Shown here: piece after piece, positions 23,801 to 37,420 of the stretch | How the letters are laid out: every line of letters begins with the position of its first letter | Numbering within the stretch: position 1 is the first letter of the stretch | Assembly (NCBI GenBank): GCA_032191485.1 | Contig: JAVDOI010000008.1 | Coordinates: 16,753,674-16,817,673, forward strand | Length of the DNA: 64,000 bases | From: Leptoclinus maculatus | Lineage: Eukaryota; Chordata; Actinopteri; Perciformes; Stichaeidae | Reading direction: 5' to 3' | Made by a program: the position numbers and the translations under genes | The notes under the pieces: generated by a model | Database searches by the model: none | What the model saw: the letters and a program-made list of their open reading frames with translations, nothing else | Told to the model about the DNA's origin: nothing

Positions 23801-26800
23801 ATGGCAGACGCCACGTATTGGCTTGAGGTTCGCCTGGACGGTTTGAGAAAGGACAGGTCTTTTTTCAGGTCCGGAAGGAAAGGAGGGGGAAGGGCAGGTT
23901 TCTTACTTGGCTGTTGGACGTTTTTGGACACTGAGATCTTGCTCTCGACCTCTACCCGCTCTTCTTTTGCAACTGTGACGGCTCTCACTGGTTCTTTGAC
24001 CACCTCTTTCGGCTGGGCTCTCTCTGCGTGTTTATAGAATGAATTTTGCCTCATTTTTAGGTCCTCGGCGTCACTGCTTTTCAAAGCTGTAACTGCGATT
24101 GCAGAGGGAGTACTTTTCAGGCCATCTGTGCTCTCTTTAGCCTTATCGATGAGATCTTTGCTGCGGGGCACAGAACTTTCTTGTCTCTCATTTGAGCTCC
24201 AGAAAGCTTTGGCTTTTCCAAGAAGAGGAGACCCCTCACTGGAATTCATTCCAGACTCTGATGAACCACCAGCTCTGCTCCGTGAGATATCCCCCGTCAC
24301 CATGTTTCCTTGATCGTCAATCTTAATGGCACCGACAGTTAATTTGACAGCTGGCTCTCCCGTAGCAGCATGCATGGCGGCGGGTTTGGGAGGGACCACG
24401 GTGAAGGTTTTCATACCGAAGCGGGATGTGACGTTACGGGTGATTTTACCATGTGTAGTGTTTGGGCTGGAGTTGTTCTGGTAAGCCCCGTGCATCTCTT
24501 CATCTCTCTCCGCAGACACCGATCTCTGACTGGTCGGTGGAAGAACGGATTTCTTCTCTTGAAAGGATTGCGCGGTACTTTTCACAGGATCAGGTCTGAT
24601 CTCAGCGCCCTTGCTGTGTTTCCGAAGGTCAACGTTAGGTTTCACCGCCGACGTTGCTCTATGCTCCTTCACACTGTTGGTGTTAGTGGTGCTCATCTCT
24701 TTCATTTTTGTTCCCAGCATCTTTTTTTCCTTTTTGTCGGCTATAGACTTGTTCTCCGGGGACTTCCTGTGCTGTTCGGGTTGAGACGGCTGCTTAGCGC
24801 TTGCACTGCTGCTTTTATTACTGTCAGCAGCTGTACAAGCATTGTTGTTTTGGTTCTGTGGCTCCACACTGGACTGGTGACAAAAGCCCGGACCTGTGAT
24901 AAGTTAGGGGAAGAAAAAGTCAAAATATAATTACAACACATAACTGTTTTCTAACTGTATATTGTATCGATACCACTGAGCCTGAATAAAGGCACAACAT
25001 GTCAACAACGCGATTAAAAGCACTCGTGTCTTTGTGGTCGTTGTCATATTTTTCATCGTACCCTTTCTGCCAGCTGGCTCAATCCTGGTTAGTGACGCCG
25101 TCTCGTTTTCTACAACGTGACGTTCATAGTCCTCCAGTACTTCATCTATGGCTGTGACTGGCACATCCATGTCCACTACAGACACAGGCACCTCGTTACT
25201 ATCTGTCGACATGGTGTAGGGGGTATCCCTCGATGACACGACATCGATGTGATCTGGAAAAGGGGAACATGTCAAGGAGTTAATACATACTACTTTTGTA
25301 CTTTGGGCACATTTTGATTTTGAAGAAGATTACCATGGCTAGTACTTATCAAGATAAACTGAGTTTGGAATAGTCACGTGTCGACATTGTGGAGTACAGT
25401 CATGTCAAACTGCATATTTGTAAGATTACTTCATCGATATGACAAATGTGGAATGTTAAGATGGTCAACAGGTTTAATCCTTTACTGAACCGCAGTATAC
25501 ATTGACTTGTTGAAGGCATGTACGCCACAACTGCCAGGACACCTCCATGAAAATAAATGATAAATCCAGACAGTTTAGGATTATAGGTGGACTGTTGCTT
25601 ATGTCATTGACCCTCACCTGCAAGGTGTGCTTCAAAATCAGCCATAGTCTGATGGAGCTGGGCTGTGAGCTCCGGGTCATCTGCATAGCTGTCTTTTAAC
25701 CTGCCGGACTTTGCCTGTGGGCTAACGTCATTGTGTCTGAGGATGGCACACAAAAAACATGTGTCACAAACACATCTGCACACACACACACACAGTCCCC
25801 AAAACATTTGAAATGTAATAAAGGGATTGGTAAGTAGAAGCAGCCATGATACAGCACTCCCCATGACTCTATCATTCTTATGAACAATTCTTATTAGTAG
25901 AAGAAAGAAAATAAATGTGAGTTTTAAATATTTTTTGCTTGTTCAAAGTTGAATTGTATTTATATTAGAGCCTGTTGGCTTAGAAACATGTAGCTGTAAA
26001 GATATTATTGCCACAGTTTGGACTTCCTTCACTCTCTTCAAGGGTTCAACAGAGCAGTCTCATGACTTACTGGCATATTAGCTATAACAAATTGCAACAA
26101 GAAGTCCAAACCAAATAGAAGAGACTTGGATTGGTCCTCTTCCTCAACGATTCTGAGAAAACAGGGTCATAGTGCTTTCCTGGAATACCGAGGAGCCAGC
26201 AGCATCAGGCCAGGCCGTGGATTCACAAAGTCTCTCTGAGAAATCAATCCAGGATCCCTGGTCTGGGCATATCACCATACACATTCCACAACAACTAGAA
26301 GGTGAAAAGTGATCTGGGGCAGCATTTGAATAAGGGCCTAGAAGCATAACTATGAAAGCCCGGCGGTTGAGGGTGCCAGCAACTCAAATATAACACATGG
26401 CGGGGTTTTATGACTACTGGCACAGTTAAAAAATGTAGAGAGACTTCCAATGTCAGCTGAAACAGTGATGTACTCTTCAGATGAAAATACAGGTGCAAAA
26501 CTACACTGAGTAAATGCAAGAATCTAACCAATCTTTTGTTTTTGCAGGTATTAATCAGATCAACAGCAAGGTGACTGGCACATGTACAATACATTCTTCC
26601 CTTCCAGGAAACCAGGATTTATTCAAATGAACTTAAAAATAAAAGGTGACAGCAATGGGAAAGATTCAAGCATTCTTAATACGCCTCACCATCTTAAATG
26701 AGACCTCCCAAATATCACAAATTGGATATAAATACAGATTTACATTATGTGCTAGTCAACATCATTCTACTTTCCTCCCTCCCTCCTGCTAACCCCTACT

Positions 26801-28035
26801 TCCACGCCTCCTCCTCCTGTGATTTTCATGACTTCCTCTCTACCTGTGTCTTGATCCCCAGGTGGCACATCCCTCGTCGCTGTCACTGGAATTGTCCCGC
26901 ACCGGTCCCAGCAGTCTCTCTCCTCCGCTGCTTCCGTCCAGAGACAAACTCCCATCTGGGGATGTGGGTTGGGTGTCAGACGGAGAGCTGACCATGCCCG
27001 AGTCCTCGCCCTCTACCATGCCCTCAGAGGCGGCGTAACCCTGGTCGGGCAGGCTGCTGCCACCGCTGGTGCTGCTGCCCAAAGACACGGTCTCCTCCTC
27101 GGGGGTTTCGGTTTCCGGTTTCCGGCAACTGGCTGCGGAGCTTTGCATGGAGTGGAGCCAAGCTGGGAGAGGATAGAGATATATGGGCTGTTATATGGGC
27201 CTCATTTCTATTTCTCAAAGCCACAAACCGTAAAGACTTTTCTTACCTGGGAAAACACTAAGAAAAAACGGCACAGCAAATCATGAGGACATTTGTTTGA
27301 AAAGAAGCGCAGGATGCAGAGCGAGCAAGAAGTGCAGGAGATGGAAGAAGACAGGAAGTATTTACGTTAGTTTCAACATTCATTCTAACACCACACACAA
27401 ACCAGAAAACACAGGCCAAATATACAAACACTAGCACAGAGCACAGCCACCTGTGGCTTGATAAAACAACTTTAATGATGTGTGGGTGGAATTACTGTAA
27501 ACAAACCCTTTTAATTAGATTTTTATAGTACTGTTTTAGGTTCCAGTGAAAGATAGTATTGCTTCATACCCTCTCATCTCTTTAGTACAGTCACGCTCCG
27601 GTCTGCACCGCAGGATTTGGGGAACGTATTTAGTCTGTTACTGATCTCATTGAACTCTGGGCCAAGAGAATAAAAAAATCAATGTACCATTCGTTTTTCA
27701 GCAGCCCAGCCAGCCAGCATGCACAGCACTGGGAACTCAACAGGGGATTCTTCAAAATGGGTTCAACAGTTAGCAACCTTGTTTGTAATACCAGGTGTCT
27801 GAGAGTGTGTGCATGCATTTGGGCATGCATTGTGCTCCAATACGTCTCCCTGTGTGTGTGTGTGTGGGTGTGTGTGTGTGTGTGTGTGTGTGTACTAGGC
27901 CTGTCAGTTTTGGACCCGGTCCTAATGGTGTGGAGAGAACAGTCAGTTCCAGGACATGTGGTGATGACTCACAGGGCTGTCCTCCCAGCTCCTTCCCAGC
28001 AACAGCTTAGTCATGCCAGCTACAGCCACAATCAG

Positions 28036-28097
<62 letters not shown>

Positions 28098-31000
28098 CAC
28101 ACATAGTTCTCAGACTTCCAACTTAATATGACCGTAGGCACACACTTCAGTTAAAGCCAAACAAAAAGTGCTGCAAAAATCAATACTGTGACGTGTTACT
28201 TGTCCAAATCAAACCATGGCAATCCATGCACGATCCCAAACCAAAGTCCTCCAATCTCGATCCAGTCTTCAACTGTTTAATTGAAAAAGAAATGTCTTTC
28301 AAACACATGTTCTGTTTTTCCCGATCACAACAGAGATTGCCTTTACAGATAAATGTGTGTTCATTGTCACAACTCTCCAGGCTCAACGAGTACACGTGCC
28401 CTCACTAGGCTAAACATTTGCACCACAACTCAAAGGCTTAGCACTTGCAGAGGACAAATCATATTCATACATGAACTGATTAGGATTTGTGACACCACAA
28501 TGGTTGCATTGGTATGGTAACAGAACAAGTCTTATGATAAAAAACAAGGGCTCCCTTCCCTTAACACTGTTACTACACATTTTTTAACATGAAGGCTATC
28601 TAATAATATAGAGCTTAAAGATGAACACGCACTGTTAGGATGATGCGGTCTTCCCTTAAAGCCAGGTGTCTTTTTTTTTTTTGACTTTGGATCCCTACCA
28701 ATCATTTAAAAACAAACCGTGAAGCATTCATGCAGCTACAAGCCTCCACACTACTACTAACAAAGGTCCTACAGCAAATCAGTGTGTAGTGTCATTCTCT
28801 TTTCTAAGAGGACTGATGTGAGTTCTCCTTGGGGAAAAGGTCTTTCATCTCATACACTTATCTTTAAAATGCATGAGGCACCACGACCTAAAAGCAACAT
28901 GTCATTGATCGATTACCCTTTCCATAATGTTGCCAAAAGCAGCACACATTCAGGGCGTACGATTTCTAAACCAGGCCACAGCACACACACACACACACAC
29001 AGAGAGAAACATACACTGTCCAACTATTGATCTGCAGATATCGCATGACCAAAATATTGGCTGATAGATATCGCATGGCCTTGCCTCATAGCCTCATTTG
29101 AGCATGTCGCTCATCAATCACGCTGTAACCGATACATCCCGGGTTTAGCTCATCTGCCATATCGTCTTCTGACCACATTGTGTGTGTGTCCACTTTGAAC
29201 TCAGCCCTGATCTCATGCATAATCAATAACAACCTGCCAATGAAGTTGAAATACAAAACCCACCAACGGTATATATATATATACATACATTTGTGTAAAA
29301 AACAAAAAACAAAAAGCAGAAAAAAAGGAGCATTGTTTTAAGAGTGAAATTGGAGAGCACTACTTGCTTTCACTTGCTGCATTTTAATGTCCTCAACAGA
29401 AGCAAATCCAAACCATCACAAGGACAGAGACGCAGTTCAGGTTACTGCAAAGGACTGTGACACCAAGTGAAAGCAAGTACAAGAAACGAGGACGATTAAA
29501 ATAGTGGCTAGCAGCAAGACCACGACAACATATACAAGAGTACAGAAGACACAGTAGAACAGGAGGGAAGAGGAGGGTGGCGAACATCAGAGGGAGGTCC
29601 TCGGCAGAAATAAGAAGGGGCCGGGAAGAAGCAGAGGGAACTGATTGGATTGTCAGATGATGAGAGGGTCAAAGCCAGAGAGAGACTTCAGGAGTGTTTG
29701 GAGCGCAGACGTACAGGCCCACAGCAGTACACTGTAGAGCAGGGGGGGGGGGGGGGAGTAAAGAAAAGAACAGGTGAGATTTGAGATGGATAGAACTTTA
29801 ACATTGCATTTGACGGGGATGGCGATGAAGGCAGCATCCAGAGCAAAAACCTAATCAGAAGGAAAGAAATTGACGGCAACTAAAAACGATAGTGTTTTTT
29901 GTCCATTTCGCCTGGTCATGCCAAGAGGAACACATACAGAATCATAAGGAGGCGTACATTAGGCTCGGCATCACTCAACAATGTCTTCCATTATGCATCT
30001 AATATCCTCCAATGTACTGGATAAATGCAACACAAAAGGCACTCAAGTTGATTGTTGTTGACCCCAGCCCTGACCTTTTGGACCCAGAAGGCATAACAGG
30101 TTGACATCTATACATATGAAGCACCTTGACCTCACATGGACCCACTATCACTTAACAACTCAGCGGCCCGGGCTGCTGATGAAGAGATGGAAAAGCATGT
30201 GAGGACAAAGTGCAGTATACACATACACACACACACACACACACGCAAACAAAAAGGTTTAGCAGTAAAGGATATGTGCAAAAACACAAACTGTGATTGT
30301 GACGAATGAAATAGAAGTTAGGGAAACCAGAAGAGCAGCTTCTAGGAAAAGAAAGAGATAGACGAAGAGGAAAGGAAAGGGAGAGGCCGTCCATCTGGGA
30401 CCTACACTGGGGAGCTGCTTCCTCCGCCTCCACGGGAGTCTGCGGGGCGTTGCTTTCTGTGGGCTCAATGGGAGGGGAGGACAGAGTGGGGGGTAGGACA
30501 AGCTGTGCTGGTTCCTGCGCCGTGGTGCGACGAGGTTTGGGTGGCGCTGGTTGATCAGCGGCTCCTGTGGGAGAAACAGCATGAAAGGCAGGGCAGGCAA
30601 CTTGATGGTCATGTGGGTAATAAAAAAAAAAGAGGAATGTGGCACAAACATATTCTCAAACTGAAAAGCAGCACAGAAAACATGATGTAATCATCAAGAT
30701 CTTTGTTTTTCATGTATTCTGGCAACGTCTTGGCTGTGTTTTTGTGCTCCACTTCTTTAAGTGACTGCTTGTTGATCAAACAGTTTCCTTCATCCTCTGA
30801 TTTTTTTGGGTGATGAAGTTCCTTTTGTCTGCACCTTTAACACTGAGGTTATCAGAGTTAAAGGTGCAGTAAGCTGCTCTTGTGTTAACAGCACATTCAT
30901 CTGTAATGTTTTGCCATTGCTCCTTTGCTTGACTACTGTCTGTAGTGGAGGGACAAACCTTGGCAACAAAGGCCTGTTGAATATTTCAGGAGAAGTGACG

Positions 31001-33140
31001 GCAACAGCAGGTTTGTAGCTACCTTTCAGTTTAGATAAATCCTGTAAGAACTTGAATATGAATAAATGTGTGCCAGGAGCGGTTTTATTTCTTTGCTGCA
31101 TACTAACGCCGTTACCAATCAGAGTCAATATGACATTTAGAATTTATACATTTAAAAAAATTCTGGCAGATTTGGCTTTATCGGAATGTAACTGCAGAGC
31201 TTACCGTAGTCAAGAGGCGGCACAGCTACAGGTGATGACAGGCAGTGATAGAAAGTAGCATTATGTGGATGTTCAAATGTCACATGTGATTATTACTGAA
31301 GGGGTAAATCCTACATTTAGTTTTAGCATTCAATAGCACTCACACACCCCAATACTCCCTCTCTATTTCATGCAGGCTACTAATTGACTTGATTAAAAAA
31401 AGCAACATTGCTGCTAACGTAAGAAGAGGAAGTAAAGAGGACGTGAATACGGATGTGTAATATGTGCAGACTACGATACGCAAAGCTGACGCGAACAGAA
31501 AAGTGTAGACTGACGAATGGGACAAAGTCAATCTAGGTAACATGTTGGGTTTGAGCGGGAAAAGCACAATTACTGTAAAACAGCATTGTTGAAATATATC
31601 TACCTTAATGTCCTTATAAGGCTAGCGATGCATCAGCGCGCCGTGTCTTAGTCAGCAGGCGCTGTCGGTTTGCTACTTTATCTGTTTACTCTGCTGTCGA
31701 CCAATCGGAAGGAACTGAAACAGCAACGCTGGATCTCACACACGATCGAATCCTCTGTTCCTGTTCATTAAACTCCAGAAATTACCCGGAGATCATTTTT
31801 CAAGCAATTTGATCTCTGTTTTTTCCCCCCCCTGCATATCATTGTTGCTGTGATTACATGTTTCTTATGAACACACACTGCACCGATGCCGTTGGTGCTC
31901 CACTAAATAGCCGCATGATTAATGTGGACAACGTCTGGAAGACACAAGCACTACATCAAATTGTCAATATCAACCAGCGGAGGAAGCACTCATTTACATT
32001 CACCCTGACTTTCCTACTTCAAGCGGTAGTGAAAAGAATATTTGCAATTTCTACAGAAGCACGTTTTAATACAATTTACATTTTAAGTTCTACACTACAA
32101 GAGAGTTTGAAGAGCTGAGGCAAATACAATGAACTAATATCAGACACTAGAAGCCAACAATAGTATGAAACCAAGCTCTAAATGATTAGCAAAGAGTATT
32201 GCTATATTAAAGCATTACTTTTAGTTGAATAGTGTGAAGCTCCGCCCCTATTTATTTACAGTTTACAGCTTGACATACGCATTACATTTTGCTAAAATGA
32301 AAGGTGAAATGAATACATAAATAAGAGACTGAATCAAACCTACATGAAAGAAACTGAAACCTGACAAATGAACTGTGTACATTTCTATCTCTGCCTACAC
32401 AAGCACGAGGGCACCACCCTACACTGTACGTGCAGGGTGTAGCCTTTCTACCAGCTATTCATCCGCTGCCAAATATGTACTGTTTATGTACAACTGAGAA
32501 CATCTAGTTTATAGTCACTGCATTTGAAAAGTTTGATGTTGAGGTTGTGTGCAGGACTAAATGGACTGTTGGAGAGACGGTGGCTTTGGGAATGAAACTA
32601 TTTTTTTTTTTTACGACAAATAGCCATTTGAACTCTGAATGAGTACTTTCTCTCACATTGTAAAGGGAAGGGAGAGTCAAAGAAAAGAAAAGAGAGAAGG
32701 TGTTTGCACGGTCAGCAGAAGCTCGGTCTCTAGATGTATTAATGATCCTCGTGCTGCCTGTTCTCTCCTGACAAATGCAATAACCTCCTCATACTTTCAT
32801 CTGCCTGTCCATCATCTCCTCTCCTTAAACCCTCTCTAGTCCCCTGGTTTCTACCTCGCTATACGCAGTCAAAACCTTCCCATGCTCCTTTCTCTGAACT
32901 CCATTCTGGTACCCTCACCTTCCTCATCCCCCTTTTTCTTCCTGAGGTCTACTAACTCTCTCATCTCTGCCCCAGAGAAAGATCGAGGTTGTAGTAAGAT
33001 CAATACAAGGCCAGCCATAGTTCAAGTAGATCTTGCTTAAATCTATGATGGATCCGTCTGTCTTTGCATCTGCCAGCTTTGAAGGTTTGTTTGACTGGCT
33101 GCATGCAATACGAGAGAGAGGGAGAAATAAAGAGGGGGAT

Positions 33141-33172
<32 letters not shown>

Positions 33173-33296
33173 GAAAAAAAGAGAGGAAGATAAGAAGAAC
33201 CTGAGGGATTGATAAGTGCAGGCAAGAGACAAGGACTGTATTGTCTCATAGGCTATGATGAAAACCAGCTCCACTAGTTCCTGTACCTCAACCATG

Positions 33297-33327
<31 letters not shown>

Positions 33328-35158
33328 GTCTTTCACCAGGTTATGTGTACGTCATTCTTGACAGCTTAAGTTTCAGACGTTGCAGCAACGTGACAGCTCA
33401 TTTTTCCCAGAGCAGACAATCACTCACTTTCTCGGTAAAATAAACTTCTACAGGCAACTTCAGACTGTTTCTCTTCTGCAACACACTGAGAACGTGTTCA
33501 AGCGTCACTGTGCTCAACAGCCAGGTTCACCTCCATTGCTTTTTAAACTCTGTGTCAGGTGCTAGTTTTTGTGAGTGTCTGTTATGCCGTTGTGTAGATA
33601 GTTACCCATTGCGCTGTGTCTGTTGTTCTCAACGTCATCCGGTTTCAGGTTTAGGGTCAACTCGGTCTCCGACCCGGAGCTGCTGGCTGAGGTCGCCTCC
33701 TGATTTAATTTGGCAGCTGTGCTGCTGGCCTTTACCGATTCCTCCACCCTGTGGCTGGAGCTTTTCACAGCGGGCTGGACCCGCACAGACCCGCTCGCCG
33801 TGCTGCTGCTGGTGAGGGTGCTGCAGTAAGAAGCAGCCTGGTCGAGGTCAGCGTCCGAGTCGTCGAGGCTGTGGCTGAGTTCAGAGCTGGAATCCTGGAC
33901 AGACAGGCTCTCGGTGGTGCTGCTGCTTGGTGTCGGGGAACTGGGGGTCGGGCTGGCAGCGCACACAGGTGAAGGGTTTACTGTTGTTTTCGAGGGGACT
34001 GGTTTCACCGTTTGCGCTACCACAGCGGCGGCAGAGACGGTGTTTGACTGAATCGCCTTGTTACGGAAGGCTGGGGTGGGTGTTTCGGTAGCGGGGCTAT
34101 CAGGGGTGGAAGAGGCAGAGGTCGAAGTGTCGTCAGGTTCTGGGGAGATGGAAGCTGGGGCGGGAGGAGGGGCCGGGGCCTTTCTTTTCCTCTGCTGGCT
34201 TTCTGAGCCGAGGCCCGTCTGATGGAAAATAAATAAAGGAAATGGAGAGAGACGGTAGAAAGTTAATTTATCTGAGCACCTTGTGCATTTGTCTGTGTGT
34301 TCGTGTGTGTGTGTGGTCCAACCATAAATCAGTCTGTCAACCAGAACTGAAGTTGAGGTTACTACTGAGTAATTAAATCAAGTGGAGCTATGGCAGGCGT
34401 CCCTCAAAGTGCCAAAATTCCTTTTAAATTATCCTACAAGACATAAAACATTATTTTGATGCCGAGGTGTTGCGATAGTAGATATTGAAACTTTATGTGT
34501 ATATTATACTGTGGTGTTTCTCAAAATACTTCAAATAGACAATCAACCATTATTCAGATGTCATTACTGAATTACCGGTACTCGTAAAAACTGAATCCCT
34601 GATCACTTCAGGGGTGAAGTGACAGCTCAGCTATTAGCAAAATGATGCAATTTCTTCCGTGTGCAAACACAAAAGAAAAACATTGAGAAACTCTGTCTCT
34701 TCTTGTTCTCCAACACTCAGTCAATTCAGGTCAAACACGATCGCTGGCGTGACACAACTTGAGCCACTGAGGCAAGAAGTCAATGATCGGGGAAAATACA
34801 AAAATGACATCAAGTGACATTTGGCTCAGTGGGAACAAGTTCAATGGAAACCTGCCAATGGGTGTTTCAAAACGTTAACACTGCTTTCTGTTCTTCACAA
34901 TTATTGTGGATGATTTTTAAGAGATAAAAAAGGTGCAGATAGGATAAAACTGCGACTCATTAAGAAACTAAAAAGTGGAAAATTATTCTGTTTTACTTAT
35001 TCCATGGGGAGATGAGACCATTAACAATGGACAGGTTCCAACAGTAAAGATGGTCTTGTGTTTTAAGAAATCCCAATTACTGCTGCTCAATTTAACTCAT
35101 CTTCACTCTGAAACTCAACAGAGAACATGCTGAGTGTAGCGTTGCATTATGCAGCAGG

Positions 35159-35206
<48 letters not shown>

Positions 35207-35430
35207 AGGCCACCTTGCCTCACGCATGTGAACTCAATGAACTCACTGCATGACATGCTATGGAAATCTAAATGGCCCCCCAACTGGTTGTCTTTCACTT
35301 CCTTGGTCTCCCGCTTCTCTCTCCGTCTCTAGCATTCATACGTACATGAATACAGACATACCAGTGGATGTGGGCCAAAGTTGAAGCTGAAATGGATGAC
35401 TGACTTGCCTATGAAGATGGATGTGTGTGT

Positions 35431-35461
<31 letters not shown>

Positions 35462-35607
35462 AGAATGTTTATGTGTGTGTTCCCTGCAGAGTGAAACATA
35501 AGACTGAAGCCAAGACCTGCCATGAAAAGAGGAGAGCTTCAAAACGCATGCACACTTTTCTATATGATTGTAGGAGCACATATACTCTCTTGCATATGCA
35601 CACAAGT

Positions 35608-35646
<39 letters not shown>

Positions 35647-37169
35647 AGAAGGAACAGCATATCTCATATCTCCGGCTGTATGGATTTGGGAGTTGTTAGG
35701 GGTCGCGGGGTTAAGCGTGTGCTGCTCTCATGGTCCTGATTGGCGCCATGCCTGGGAACATAGCATGTACTTAAGATTGTTAGAGCCTCAAGACTGTATT
35801 ATACCACATTCAAGGTCACACTATACATTAGGTTAAGCTAACTATGTAATATTATTATGTATACACTGTGTTACAGAGGAGAATAGGTGTCTATCGTCAG
35901 GAAACATGGTCTTTTTCAGTGTTTGAGTCTTTTTTCTTAAGATCTGGCCACTTGTGCTCGTGTCTCAAGTCAACCTTGTGTCACAACAGAGCAAAGGATA
36001 GCCAAAGTGTCGAGTGGATTCTCGGGGCCTGACGCTCTCAGTACGGCGGAGTCGTGTTGCATCAAGTCACAAGCAGACACAATGTCAAATGAAATCAATG
36101 CAAATCTGTGGAGGTGAGGGATGAGTTCCCTGTGCAGCAGTTATTTCACATTATACTGTGAAAGACACAGTATAATAGTTAAAGATGGTGGAGCGATATA
36201 ATCCATCATGTGAAGACACAGAGATGCTAAACACCTCTTTCCATTCCCATTCACTGGCTTTGAAATTGATTCATCATTTAGTCGACTTTATTGAGGCAGA
36301 ATATTGAGACAAAGAGGTTCTTCGTCATCACGAGGAGCCAGATTCATGGATGATCCTCTGTTTGTATTAAAATAGCTACAGGGATGCAAATAAATGAAGA
36401 CCGTCCTCGCCGTTTATCTTAATACACAATCAACACGTCACCAGGAGTCCACTGATTTCTGATGATTGACAAAGGCTGGAGGGACGTCTTTGTTTCCATG
36501 CCAATGTGATTGTGTTTGTTCTACAGGAACTCAACTAACAAGAGGAAAAATAGATTATAGAATAGATATTCAAAGCTTTCCTGTTTTTGTCTCAATAAAC
36601 TGTGCTCGGACTGAAGACTGCTTGGGTCTATTATTGTCGGGGATGAGCTCTGCAGTGTAAATGCGGTCGTCTTTTTTTAAAAAACTTTTTTCATTATGCT
36701 AACTAAAACGTTAGCATAACGAAAATGTAGTGGAGAGAATTAAGCCAGAGTCTCCCCCACCAATCACAAGCGGACAGGACAGAGCGCTGCACCAATTAAC
36801 GTGCACACCATGAACAAACGGTTATTATCTACCAACATACTTCTTTGCTTGAACTCTTCTTGTCTGGTTTTGTGTCAGCTCTGATTAAAGAACGATACGA
36901 CACGGCATATGTGGCCATGGGGTCTTTCGAAGGGAATGCGTCTTAACACAAAAGGCCATAGAGGGTAATGCAAGGACAGTCTGGTGTGTCCATTAAATTT
37001 TCCACTATATGGTTTTTGAGAGGCCCCATGTTGGAGCATGTTGATCAGATAGGGCCACCCATGGAGGCTTCAACCTGGTGGCGTGACCATTCATCAGTTG
37101 TTTCGAAGGACTCTTGATGGGTGAGGGGCTTTGTTACAGGGCAACATTACCACGCCAATGTGGAATGCA

Positions 37170-37214
<45 letters not shown>

Positions 37215-37374
37215 AGAGAGGGGGTCAAACTGTATTTGTGGGTGCTTGTGCATGTCAAGTACATTCATATCTATCTATATGTATGAGCGTGTCAGGGATT
37301 ATAATAGCGGCTGAAATGTCTCACCATTGAGGGCACAGAGGTCAACAACATCCTAACAGAAGACTGGAAGACAG

Positions 37375-37420
<46 letters not shown>

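Larger units (their letters stand above)
27163..30405 (-). other. cobl: cobl intron 9, microsatellite rich
   Basis: No exon found. Holds (TG)n at 27851-27893, (CA)n at 28038-28095, a 19-bp CA (28982-29000), a (TA)n (29271-29282), a 15-G run (29742-29756) and a (CA)n (30224-30244). The last lies about 160 bp downstream of the exon 9 donor. Confidence 0.7.
30565..33605 (-). other. cobl: cobl intron 8, no exon seen
   Basis: Scattered short ORFs only. Repeats: GA-rich tract (33111-33170) and (CA)n (33297-33325) close to the exon 8 donor. Confidence 0.6.

Noticed and set aside
24931..25061. Hydrophobic frame after exon 12 ([12 protein letters not shown]) that looks like a membrane segment
   Set aside because: It is inside a 168-nt intron with good splice sites on both sides; COBL is not a membrane protein.
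30152..30405. Continuation of the exon 9 frame ([14 protein letters not shown]...)
   Set aside because: Phase with exon 10 fixes the donor at 30406; the continuation is pyrimidine-rich intron with no conserved sequence.
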